Positions 11,401-24,100 of a stretch of 64,000 nt of DNA are shown here, piece by piece (positions within the stretch are counted from its first letter, which is position 1; each line of letters starts with the position of its first letter). The position numbers and the translations under genes are program-made. The stretch is from Bedellia somnulentella (Eukaryota > Arthropoda > Insecta > Lepidoptera > Bedelliidae), in NCBI GenBank assembly GCA_963576735.1, contig OY755170.1, forward strand, positions 20,506,875 through 20,570,874. Direction: 5' to 3'. A model generated the notes under the pieces. That model saw nothing but the letters and a program-made list of their open reading frames with translations, had not been told where the DNA came from and did no database searches.

Positions 11401-14400
11401 GACCGAAATTTATTACGAACACCTGTCACCCTCTAACACAAATTTTACAATTTGCAGCGCTGAAGATTGTAGAAATCATTACATAAGGAAAACTCTTGTT
11501 TGTCCATTTGCTACTGACAGTGCTGTGGCGGTTGAAAATCCTAGAGCCGTTGCGAAAATTAACGAGTAATTATTTATGATCACATCATAATTGATTGATA
11601 CTAACACAACTGTATCCACTACACATGATTTAGGTTCAAAATTGACTTTGATTCAACATTTTAGTCGCTATGTTCTTGTTTGAATAAATTGTTCATAAGT
11701 GTAACACAAATATAGTTTAGTCTTTTTCTATAGTTATACGATACTGAACTCTTAAACTGTTGATCTTAAAAATGGGTAATAAAAAAACCACTTGTAAAGC
11801 CCAATTTAAAGATTACCACTTAACAGTCAACACTAGTGTGTAGTACTACAGTATTAGAGCAAGTTTGTCACATCTGAACGACAAAAGGCTTAACAACATA
11901 TATAAAAACATCTTTGGGGATGTGTTTGTAATTGTATCCGTTAGCTCATGGAAGATCGTCATCTTGTACTAGTAGCCAAATTATAAGATTTGCAGTCATC
12001 ATAGTATCAATAGAATTATAATAGATTATTAGATATTTTAAAACCTTCATCATAACAAGTTTACCCGGATAATACCGAAAAAATATTTAAATTATTAATT
12101 CAACCCTTAGTTACAAAAGGTAAATTGAAACGAAATAATCGATATTGGTTATTAATAATACACGAGCGAGCTACAGTTTCAATAATAGTTTAGGCATTAG
12201 GAAGGACTTAAAGAGAAGCTTCAATAATATTTAAATTTTATTGGAGTCGAATATAGAATTTATGAAATTTATAAGTGTGTATTTTATTATTGGATCATGT
12301 AGTTCTAGAATCTCAGCATCTAAGATTCCGTCATTCACCATATTTTCTGGAAATTTGATTCTGAACTATTAGCCACCTGTTTTTGTTCAATTTAATTTCT
12401 GATGTGGTTTGTATACTCAATGACGCTTACGCGACTAGTTTTTCGTCAGCTATATTACGATGAAAAAAAGTCACAATGCAAATTGCTCCATTTTAATGAA
12501 ATAATAAAATTTTCAATAATCAAATCGAACGTGTTCTAGTCCAAGAGTACAAATATATTTTTTTGTATTATTAATCGTCATCGTGTCTTGGTTTTGAAGT
12601 TAGTAGAATATTTATTTTAATTCATCTTTACAACACAACACAATATATTTAATCCATTTATTTTCGAGTAGTCTTTTGCAACACATTTGACAAAACTATG
12701 TCTCTTATAAATCCAATAGGAAAAGAAATGAGTAGTTTTGACGAGATTTATAATAAGACACTTTGAAAAAGATGATTTTTACTAAATAATCTATTAATAT
12801 TTATTTGAGAAGCATGTGTGAATAAACCACAAATGTGATGGTTATATTTCTTTTATTTTCGCTTGCTATTATAGTCGCTTTAAATGTATTTTGCCATAAA
12901 ACATTTATAGATTAAAGGAGAACCCCATTATTATGGAATGAATAATTAAATTTAAAGAAAGTATCGATTCCACCCTCACCTTTCTAAGCCAAGGTCATTT
13001 TCACAAAATAGAAACCAATTTCCGGCCAATATTTTATGCCTTCAATATAACGTATTAAAGAACTTGTGTTTGTTTAAGAATATCGTGTTTTACGTAAGTT
13101 TGTACTGCAGTAATTATTTTTCTGCTTATTTTTTTTATATCTTGTAGTTTTATTTTCGCTATGATTCTGTAAAAAATATTTTTGAGCTTTATGATTATAT
13201 TTTTAAGTACTAATAGGGGGTTAAGCTCAGTCAATAATAAGACGCTTTCTTCCTGGCATTTAGCCGCCACAGCTTGAACTGCGTCACTTTGATTTCGGTA
13301 TAAAAAGTGCATTTTCATTTCATTAGCATTTTTTATTTATATTATTAAACAGTTTAGTTGTTACATTATTTCATGTATTATTTAAGTTAATTTCATTAAA
13401 ATAATTGAATAGAGTGGAAACAAAACATAGTCAAGTACAAAAAAAAAATGATTCCGTAAAAACCTAATTGTCAAAATAAATTTCTCTGCACCCTGATCGG
13501 TTGATTCAATGTTTTCGACTTTTGTTGCTCACTCATTTGCTTCTAAGTCAAGTTATATGCACTTAACAATATACGGATATTGACATTATTCGTTTCTTCT
13601 CCATTTAGTTAAGTGCTCTATGACTAGCAATCACTAATAACAAGATCAGCGCATGTATCTTTTATTAACGTAATATTTGTTTTTACGGCGAGGAAAATTT
13701 CTTGACAAATGCTCATGACTGTTCAAAACGGCGCTAGGCCTGTCCCCTATAACCTAAACAAACTGTCTAGAGTCTAAAATGTACGGTGGGGGTGTAAAAT
13801 ATGGTAAGAAAATGTACGACGTAGCTGATATCCGATATTAGATTATCTACAAAATACTTAGAAAATAGTATATGAATTTTACGTTTCTCATTGTAAACCA
13901 ACTCAGTAGTTCTAAATCGAACAAACGATATTAAATGTAGTTCGATATAGCTAAAGATCAGTACGTCATAGTACGAACCGAATATAGATATCTTTTTTAT
14001 TATCAGATATCAGAATTGTTTTCGAATTTGTAATCCATAAAATAAAGATTGTAACGACTGTGTTCTCGCGCAACTTATGTTACGTAACAACGTACTTTCG
14101 CCTGGTAAAACCACCCTTAATTTTACCAGCCTCTAGCCAGCATAGGCGGTCAGTCTTTACTTTCTGTAGTAGTCTGGGGGTGTACTCGCTTAGAATACAA
14201 AAATAAAATCGTCCAATCCCTTCTAACTTCCATTATAAACAATTTCAGTCGCGCGCGTAAGAATATTCGGGTCTTGAAGAATAAAATGTGGTATTCGACG
14301 AATCCAACACTACCTACGTAGTGTAGTGTATGTAGTTCTTGTTTGTAGCATCATCTAAATTCTAGAAAGTATGATCATTTTATGAAATGGCATATAATAC

Positions 14401-17400
14401 AAAAAGGCGAGAAGAGAAAGAAAGAAGAGATTGGGACGAAACTATCATTGTCGTCTTAGTAATTAGACCCCCTGCGAGTATAGTATATTTTTGAATTGTG
14501 GATAAAGATATCTGACATGTGCCTTTGTTTCATTGTAGTGGTAAAGGGCAAGTGATCGGTCTACTCAAGGTCGGTTATAAAAAGCTCTTCCTTTTTGATC
14601 GTTGCGACAAAGTGCTGGAAGTAGAACCGCTGTGTGTCCTTGACTTCTTTGTGTTGCCGACTCGCCAGCGACAAGGCAACGGAAGGAAGCTTTTTGATTA
14701 CATGATGCAGGTAATTTTATATAATATTATGTGATATGTCAGTAGGCCGCACCGGCTCCGTCTAGTTATGAAAACATGTTTAGAACAGACTTGCATTATT
14801 GTTTATACTTTCGATTGTGTCGCAAGTTGTAATATGGGGGATGGACTGGACCCTCGTAGCTGGGTGATAATAATAATAACCGCTCTTGCAGTCGCTGTCA
14901 TCAGCTTAAAGATGCCATTGTACAATACTATAAGCGTATTGTACCTCTAGCAGAAGAGCTCCTGCTCAAGCTTGGGTATATGTTTACACAGAATGGTATA
15001 GTGAACTATGCAATTACAGCTGATTAAAGCATTCCAATGTAACTTGATGTAAGGCAGTATATGGCAAGCTTATGTTTTTGTTTTTACCCAGGACCTAAAC
15101 GTCACGCCTCAACAAATGGCTATTGATGGGCCTTCAGACAAGATGCTCAAGTTTCTGGAGCACAATTACAACATGAAAGATTTGGTGCGCCAGCCGAACA
15201 ATTTCGCGGTTGCGCCAGAGTTCTTCCAAAATAACGCTGCCAAGTAAGTCAACACATTAAGTTCGTTTCACAATCTAGGGCCTTCAGACAAGATGCTCAA
15301 GTTTCTGGAGCACAATTTCAACATGAAAGATTTGGTGCGCCAGCCGAACAATTTCGCGGTTGCGCCAGAGTTCTTCCAAAATAACGCTGCCAAGTAAGTC
15401 AACACATTAAGTTCGTTTCACAATCCCTGTTTGGTCATAGCCATTGTTCTCTTAGTACTGTCTCCTTCTGGAGGTTGAATTTAATGACCTCATCGATTAT
15501 TTCGTCCGTATTCTCTTACAGATAGAAATCATGGATTTTAATATTAATTCCTGTTAAAATAATCCGGCGAGATATCATGTAGGTTATTTAAGCTTTTTTT
15601 AAACTTTCTTTTATTCAAGAATACCTTAATACCTTAATTTATTTATATTAACTGTCTTTTAAATAATATTTAATTTAAAAACATACATATACTCACGCCC
15701 GTTAGTCCCAATAAGGTAGACAGACAGAGACTATTGATCGCCATTTTGTACGATCCTGGCAAATCCCTCCAGGCTTATTTACATCCATTAATCTTTTCAT
15801 ACATGCCCTCTTACTCTACTCACTTCGAACACCTGCTTTTTTGCCAAAGATTTAAATGCCAGTTTAAAGCAAGGTGCGAATTAAGCGGGAGAGTGTGCAA
15901 TAATCTATAAGCATTAAACAAGATGCAACATTCAGCTAAGAGACTCATATATATTCCGAATGCTTAAAATGCGTTGCAAAGAAAGTGCTATTTGCCACAT
16001 AACTTTATCAGTTATTAGTGAATGTCTTTCCGGTAGTTTAGTTGCAGATTTGTGACAATTGAGTTGAATAGACCGGCGCCGATGGTTGACTATCTCCCCG
16101 TATTCGGTTCCGCTTCGTCGGTCCAGAACAAATAACAAATTGCTATTAGAGATTTACTCAACATCTTACTTAAGTAATCCACTATCGAGTTACCTCTACC
16201 ATAAATCTTATTTTATTTACATACATATACTCACTGCTATAAATCCCTTAACGGGGTAGCTAGAGCTTTGGAATGAGAAATTCCTCAGCCGTTTTTGGAA
16301 GTTGATTGGGGAAAATATGGTAATAATAAATGATTTTGGTGATGGGTTGGAGACCCCCAACCACATCGCCCAAAAATCACTTAAAAAGTCCCTAGACCCT
16401 TAGTCGCCTCTTACGATCACCCACGGGTAGAAACGGGGTAGTGTTATTCTGAGCCGACACTACACGGCAATATTATATTTTTAATAATGTTTTATCCCTA
16501 ATGACATGCTTTTCATGACAGACCTGTAAAATCTTGGGCTAGCGGAGATATAATCGGGTAATAATTTACCGAAACTATTGCAATTAAAGGTTGGTAGGGA
16601 TTTTAAGGTTTGTTCAGCAACTTTTTGTATGTAGATTTGTTAGAATGTAATTATGTATGTGTGCAGTAGAGAGGTAACATTATATATTAATTTTACTAGT
16701 AGAAGTATTACGTATTCATTCTTGTAAGTCTCATTTTATCGGTATATTATTGAACTACTTACTAAATTTGAGCCATTATTCAAAGTGTTTAATATTATGT
16801 TTAGTTGTGTGTTGACATTAAAATGTTGCATAGTTTCCATTGTATATTTTTACTGTCTCGACTAAAAAATATTGATAAAGATATTCCAGCCACGAGCGGC
16901 GAGACATGTCTTTTCAGTCAGCTTTGTCGGTAAAGCCGTAACAGAATTGTTTTTAGGCTAGCCGACTTTAAACCGAGCTGTGACTATTTAAAATCTTTAA
17001 CTTAAATATTGACGACAATAAATTGTAGATACATCGTAACACTTGTGTAATTAACAAAAAAATAAAGTAAATAGAAAATTTTGGAGAAAATATAACCTAA
17101 ATTATTATAGACTTGCTTTTTTATAAAATGTTGTACTCTATATTTCAGAAAAACCTCGAACCGCAGCACACCTCAATTGATCTCACACATTGGCCGCTAT
17201 ACTGCTCCACGGCCAAATTCTACTATTGGATCGGTAATATTTCCACTTGTTACCTTATTACTAGATGGATTCTCTGCTATAACTTTTGATGTTGTTCGGA
17301 ATACGAAAATAGACATTCTCTATCCTCTTTCTATAAATATTTACGGTTAGAATATAAAAAATGCAGTGTAGAATAAACGTAGAAAATACGGGCTGGTTTG

Positions 17401-18109
17401 AAATCTCTAGGGGTGTACGTCAGGGTTGTGTAGCTTCTCCGTGGCTCTTCAATCTGTTCATGGACGACTGTTTGAAAGAACTACGCGGAAGTGATTATGG
17501 TCTGAGATTGGGAGGATTCATCATTAAATGCCTCTCATGCGCTGACGAAGTATTGCTTGCATCAACGGTAAATGGGTTACAAGAGATGGTTAATATTGCG
17601 TGTAAGTCTTTTGAAAGAAAGGGCATGCGAGTGAATGTGGGCAAAACCAAGAAAATGAAAGATGTTATTAAAGGAAAGAAAAATTTCGACACTGGCGGGG
17701 TTCGAACCCGCGACCTTCGGGTATACGCCCCCGTCGCTCTGCCAACTGAGCTACAGTGTCAGTTGGCATCCAGCGCGAAATTTCTCTATCCTTTGTTTCT
17801 TTTTTACACGTTCAAGTAGTGTTTGCGTTTCCTACTTCCGAATTTTAACTAATTCGGACGGCCACTTGTCTACCTTTTCAGATAGAATGCAAATGTTGGA
17901 AACGCCTAACTATCACATAATTTAATGTTTTTTGACATGAATTCCTCATGTGGGGATTATTACTCATAAATAAAAGATGTTATTAAAGGAAAGAAAAATT
18001 TCGACACTGGCGGGGTTCGAACCCGCGACCTTCGGGTATACGCCCCCGTCGCTCTGCCAACTGAGCTACAGTGTCAGTTGGCATCCAGCGCGAAATTTCT
18101 CTATCCTTT

Positions 18110-18179
<70 letters not shown>

Positions 18180-21100
18180 GTTCAAGTAGTGTTTGCGTTT
18201 CCTACTTCCGAATTTTAACTAATTCGGACGGCCACTTGTCTACCTTTTCAGATAGAATGCAAATGTTGGAAACGCCTAACTATCACATAATTTAATGTTT
18301 TTTGACATGAATTCCTCATGTGGTCATGTGGGGATTATTACTCATAAATAAAAGATGTTATTAAAGGAAAGAAAAATTTCGACACTGGCGGGGTTCGAAC
18401 CCGCGACCTTCGGGTATACGCCCCCGTCGCTCTGCCAACTGAGCTACAGTGTCAGTTGGCATCCAGCGCGAAATTTCTCTATCCTTTGTTTCTTTTTTAC
18501 ACGTTCAAGTAGTGTTTGCGTTTCCTACTTCCGAATTTTAACTAATTCGGACGGCCACTTGTCTACCTTTTCAGATAGAATGCAAATGTTGGAAACGCCT
18601 AACTATCACATAATTTAATGTTTTTTGACATGAATTCCTCATGTGGTCATGTGGGGATTATTACTCATAAATAAAAGATGTTATTAAAGGAAAGAAAAAT
18701 TTCGACACTGGCGGGGTTCGAACCCGCGACCTTCGGGTATACGCCCCCGTCGCTCTGCCAACTGAGCTACAGTGTCAGTTGGCATCCAGCGCGAAATTTC
18801 TCTATCCTTTGTTTCTTTTTTACACGTTCAAGTAGTGTTTGCGTTTCCTACTTCCGAATTTTAACTAATTCGGACGGCCACTTGTCTACCTTTTCAGATA
18901 GAATGCAAATGTTGGAAACGCCTAACTATCACATAATTTTACATTAAACCAAGAAAATGGTTTTCGAGAGAGAGGAAAGTATGACAGGATGTGAGATTAC
19001 AATAGGTGGCAAGAAAGTGGAACAAGTGCAAGAGTTTGTATATCTGGGAAGTTTGTTTACAAGGGACGGAAAATGCGAGGAAGATATTGAAAGGAGAGTT
19101 AATAAGGGAAATGCGGTAAATGGAGCCATAAACAGTCTAATGTCGAGCCAGTCCCTGTCTGAAAAGGCGCGAATGGCAGTACACAATGCTGTACTGGCAT
19201 TCGCGCCATGTTCCTACGCTGATGTATGATAGTGAATGTTGGGTATGGTAAAAGAGGCATGAAAGTAGAGTGAATGCAGTGGAAATGAGATCCCTCAGAA
19301 GTATATGTAATGTTAGGTTGTGCGACAGAGTGAAAAATAGTGTAATTCGTGAACGTTTAGGTGTGAAAGATGACGTAGTGTGCGAGATAGAGAAAGGAAT
19401 GATAAGGTGGTTTGGGCACATAGAGAGGATGGATGATAGTATATTGATGAAAGAGATCTATAGAGCCAACGTGGAAGGTAATGTGAGTAGAGGACGACCA
19501 CGGAGGACACACCTGGACCAAATACAGTGTCTGCTCAAAAAGGCCGGCGTCCGAAGTATTTAGAATAAAAGAGCATGTATGAGAAGAATGATGAATGTAA
19601 CAGAAGCAAGAGAGATTTGCCTGGATCGTACAAAGTGGCGATCTATAGTCTCTGCGTACCCCAATGGGAACAATGGGTGTGAGTGTAAGTAAGTAAGTAA
19701 GTAATATAAAAAAATGCATAGAATTTGGTTAACATCAACTATTGGAAGTGAAAAGGTTAGATAACCAAGTTGGATTGATTGATTCAGATGTAGATACGTA
19801 GCGAGCGAGCGATGAGCAAGTAGAAATAACAAGCGATTGTGTTAATTCCTTAAAAACGCATCCCTTAACCCTTTATAAGGCAGAAATATGATCAAAAATT
19901 CATTGTATTTCACTTTTATTTGAAGGTAGGTAAGGTTGAACTTATGGTGGCCACTATATGACCACTGCCTTATAAAGGTTTAAAGTGTATACTGTCGCAT
20001 ATCACTGTTGGATTCGTAGCTTAAGTACCAAGAGTAACTCAGCAGAGGCAAAATCACAAAACACGAATTAGCAAGTTATACAAAAATGAAAAAAATATAT
20101 ACTGTGAAAGGATCTTAAACGCTGTTTGGACTGGTTCTGACGCTTTTTTATCATTTTGTATCTTTGGATATTGTAAATAAATCTATGTAGTTAGCCCCTC
20201 TTTTGATTGTATGCTAGCATTAGCCTTACAATATCTCGTAATTATAAATGAAAATAGCTCGACGAAATCCAATCTCTTTTATATACAACATACTAGCAGA
20301 AAATTACTGAAAATTACATCAATAACAAGTAGTAACTGCAATATTAAATCAGGCAATTGATTTTTTTCCATTATCCATCATGAAAAATAATTTGGGAAGT
20401 AATAGCTGAATGAATGAATCAAGTACAAACAAACAAACAAATCAAACATTTTAATGGTACAAAAAAAATGGAGACAGTGCATCAATTATTTTTGTAGTGA
20501 AACTGCATTTTTGACCTATTTAAGGTTATGTTTAATATTTTAATATTTCCATTCACAGGTTATACATGGTCCGGTGAACGGCAGCATTGCAACTGGGTAA
20601 GATAATTAATCTTGTTTTCCTATTATTTATGATATTTTTTGTACTTGTAGAATAAATCAATAATTTTACAAGTAAGTTTATCCATTACTGATACAATACG
20701 CTTTTTATATAAACTATATCTGACACCCATAGATACGGTATAATAAGCAAGCAATAAGTTATTAAGAAAGCAGCAAGAGTAGGCTGAGTCTCAATGTCAC
20801 TTTAACAATCTTCCTTTTATAATTTCCCGTCCGTCTTTTCATGGTATATCTCTTATTGGATATAAACGTGTCTTTTGTAGTCATCCCCTTCCGTCTGTAC
20901 CACCCACCTTAACTTCTTTTTCCTACTTCGCTGTCACTCGTCCACTCTGTATGCCCATTATAATATCGTTTCCTTTCATTTCTTCGTAACATTACCTTTT
21001 TTACCACTCGAACAGTGTTTATTTCTCTTTCTCTCAGTTGCTGCTTTCACCTTTCTTCTACCATACGCATTATTTGCTGCAACACCTAAGCGTAAGAAAT

Positions 21101-24100
21101 AGAACTACCTACTATAATTGTCTCCTCGGACACTGACTGACTTGATATTAAACTATCCATAGCTACATTTAACACGTTTTCCCTGTTCAATCTTCACATG
21201 AAATTCTTACAATTGTTTAACTTTTTACCATATCTATTACATTTATTTACTGTATATATTTACTGTATCAACTCTATTAAACATTCATACATTAACAAAT
21301 ATAGACAGATGAGGTGTATGTGGAAAGTCTTAAGTAGCTTTATATCAGTGAAAATACGCTTCTTTATGTGAAACACTTGTTTTCGTATGATTGTAGATTA
21401 ATTTACTTGTAAAATTATTGATACACACCCTAAACTGCTTTGAGTCTTTACGAAAATTATAGTTGCATCTTTGTCTATTTTTGAAAGTTTTTCCCAAGTT
21501 TTCGTTTATTATTGTTTTTGTGATGTTAAATGTTTACCAGGATTCGAGATGTTACCACAATTACGTAGGCATGTGTTCAAAGTTATCACAGTCTTTCTGA
21601 AATATATCCTCGCGAATTCTAAGTTTCAAACAATACTTTCATACGAGATCTGAATTTTAATTCCGTAAAATTTTCTTAGCCATACTTCTTTTTACATATT
21701 ATAGAGTAAGCCGTGTAGTGTCGGCTTAAAATGTCACTACCCCTTTTACCTGATTTCTTTCTATTTGATATTCACTCTTCTGGAAATTTCTTCGCAGGCA
21801 TTTATTGCGTTATAAATTCTCATTGCTCATTAAAGTGTAATGGTGTGCTAATAAAATAATGCAGTTTATAACAATTTTATGTAAGCATTTTAATTTAGGA
21901 AGATATCAATAAATATCAATAAAATAAGTCATAGGTCGTGCATTAAGTGACTTAAAAAAAGATCTTCAATTCTGGCCTGTATTATTTTTTATTGTATAGA
22001 TGTTATATATCAACTAATGCTTACAAAAGATAACCTAGTGAAAATTGTGAAGTGTGTTAAGCTCACAGTAGACTCCTTTACGCTATTTTAAGTCATCAAT
22101 ATTGCTTGAAATAGTTTAAAAAAAGAGATTTTATAACTTTAACACCTAACAAAATCACTCCATTGCGTTTGCACAAACTCACATAAAGATGGCGAAACAG
22201 AAATGTGCCTTTAGATAAAACAATACACTCTGTGGTAATTTTATCTGTTATTTTATGTGATAACTAATTTATATGGCTCATCTATTGATTCTAGGCGTCA
22301 GAATAAATAACATTCCAGAATTTATTTTATTATGACGTCAAACGGGTTCCTTTTTTACGTATAGAGTTGTGACAATACTTTTGGTCGCAATACTTTTAAA
22401 ATGTCAGAAAAATACGGAATTAAAGATCAGTTCCTAGTCAAATTTGTTAATCGTGCAAAATTATGCAAAATCATATTGTATGGCGTAGATTTTTGCCAAA
22501 ATTTCACTTTAATTACCAATTCCAAGGTCACTTTATGGAGAATTTTTCAACTAAAATGGAAACTATTGCAATGATTGTTACCTTATTCAGTGGATACAAG
22601 AGTCCAAATAAACACGGTATTATTCTACTATACGTTGTCTTTTTTGTTGTTCCATCTCGAATTCAACTCAATATTTTTTGGTTCTTATTTTTTTTTGTGT
22701 TCTGTTTTTTTCTATGTTTGCTTATCGCAACAGATGGCACTGATTACCAGAAAATCTACTCTGGCGGAGCGGCGGCGACGAAATACTCTGCATCTAGTTG
22801 TTTGGATCGAAGTTTAAGATATTCTCATAGCAATCACTAAATAATGTATTAAATCGAACTACAAAATTGGATGCGAGAATCCCAAACTTTGATCGCTGGT
22901 TTCAAATTCAGCCGTTCAATTTGAGAGTCAATCTTTACAGTACAATAATTTTCAACTGAGTATTTATTTCCTATTGAGAGTTTTCCGTATCGTATTTTTT
23001 CAATGTTTTGATGATTCGGCACATTTACTTATTTTTTAGACATTATACAAAATCTATGGATGGCTTACTAATAAAGAGGGATTATTTATTTGAGATATGA
23101 ATTGAGTGGCTGAATAGGCAAGACACCTAATTGTTGCTCTATTATTATTTGTGTTTTCGTGATGTTTGTCCTTATTATGTCTCACTACTATATTTTATGC
23201 AACTCTCAATTTCTTAGAATTGCAACTAACTACTTTAAAAATTACGAGGTTATTATTATGTTTGATTATTTTATGTTTGTATCCGTATTTTGTTTTTGTA
23301 AACGATACGTGACAAAGTCACATCGTTTTATCATGTGGCACTCAAAGATTATTTTGTATTTCTTCTGTGAAATTTAAATGACTACGATTATGAAATGTGC
23401 GATTGGGAAAGCAGGGTTTTCCCCCCAAATTGTATGCTAAAATTAATATTTGTTTTGTACTTGGTCGCTAGTTTTTTTTATAAAATAGAATGTATTAAAA
23501 GATAAATTATTTATAGCATGCGATAAAATTATTAATTTAGTATCGCATCAAATTAAATTTGCGCTTCCACTGTTGTGATAAATTGAATTTTATATTTAAA
23601 TTATTGAGAATTACCCAAATTATATTAGAGACACATGCTTTTTTTATTATTTCCGATGCATATTTTTGCTGCAATCGACATGTTTTTTGTTTCTAGGTTA
23701 ATTCGGCTTATATACTCATTTGCTGTATTTGTTTTAAGGTAGCATAATTAAAAAAAGAATTATATTTTACAACACTATAAGAAATTATGATGCCTGTGAT
23801 ATTTTATTGATCTATTAGATGTAACATTAACAATATAATTTATTAAACTAATGTGCGTTTAGAGCGAGCAATGTTCCTTCGGCGACCGCTTCGCCTCGTC
23901 CGTCAATCGAAGAGCAAATGATTGAGGCCACTGAGTCGCTTCCTCTCGAGCGGCCGTCGTCTCTGAACATCGATACATATGAAGATGAAATTGATGCCCC
24001 GATTCCGGATACCCTTTCCTTGGCGGCAATCTGCCCCCTCCCAACCCCGACCCCCCTCCACACCCCGCTGCCGTCCGACGGCGTGATGGCCGCCGGCGCC

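Larger units (their letters stand above)
17658..18945 (-). repeat. Four-unit tandem array with tRNA-like sequences, TSD-flanked
   Basis: Units of about 315-323 bp (one of 378 bp because of a T run) start at about 17662, 17977, 18355 and 18678; the last is truncated. On the minus strand each unit holds GGAAACGCAAACACTACT, a 73-nt tRNA-like sequence and GAAATTTTTCTTTCC, joined by a linker with CCCCACATGAGGAATTCATG. Linkers 2 and 3 carry an 8-bp duplication absent from linker 1. The whole array is bounded by AAACCAAGAAAATG (17644-17657 and 18946-18959), a 14-bp target duplication within the RTE ORF. Related dispersed units lie at 30270-30800 and 61857-62160. Confidence 0.9.
17366..19702 (+). mobile_element. 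RTE-type LINE copy, 5'-truncated, split by an array
   Basis: Flanked by AATATAAAAAATGCA (17351-17365) and the same sequence with one extra A (19703-19718), a target-site duplication. The coding part matches the copy at 46534-48713: [54 protein letters not shown]. The frame breaks off at 17657 and resumes exactly at 18960 when the insert and one copy of its 14-bp duplication are removed (KTKKM joins VFERE). A second break near 19190 is a small inverted duplication, and the copy ends in (GTAA)n. The motif style (YGSECW, RMDD, RGRPRR) fits the RTE superfamily. Non-functional. It fills most of Atat intron 5. Confidence 0.9.

Noticed and set aside
15278..15393. Second copy of exon 4 as a mutually exclusive exon
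   Set aside because: The only acceptor-like AG gives the wrong phase and a stop, and the upstream copy's donor leaves no room for a branch point.
17688..18776. A cluster of four functional tRNA genes
   Set aside because: The anticodon stem does not pair and U33 is missing in every copy, and the block is a transposed insert.
17361..19229. Open frames across the array (many starting MLLKERKISTLAGFEPATFG) as repeated proteins
   Set aside because: They translate the tRNA-like unit on the wrong strand; the frame repeats because the DNA unit repeats.
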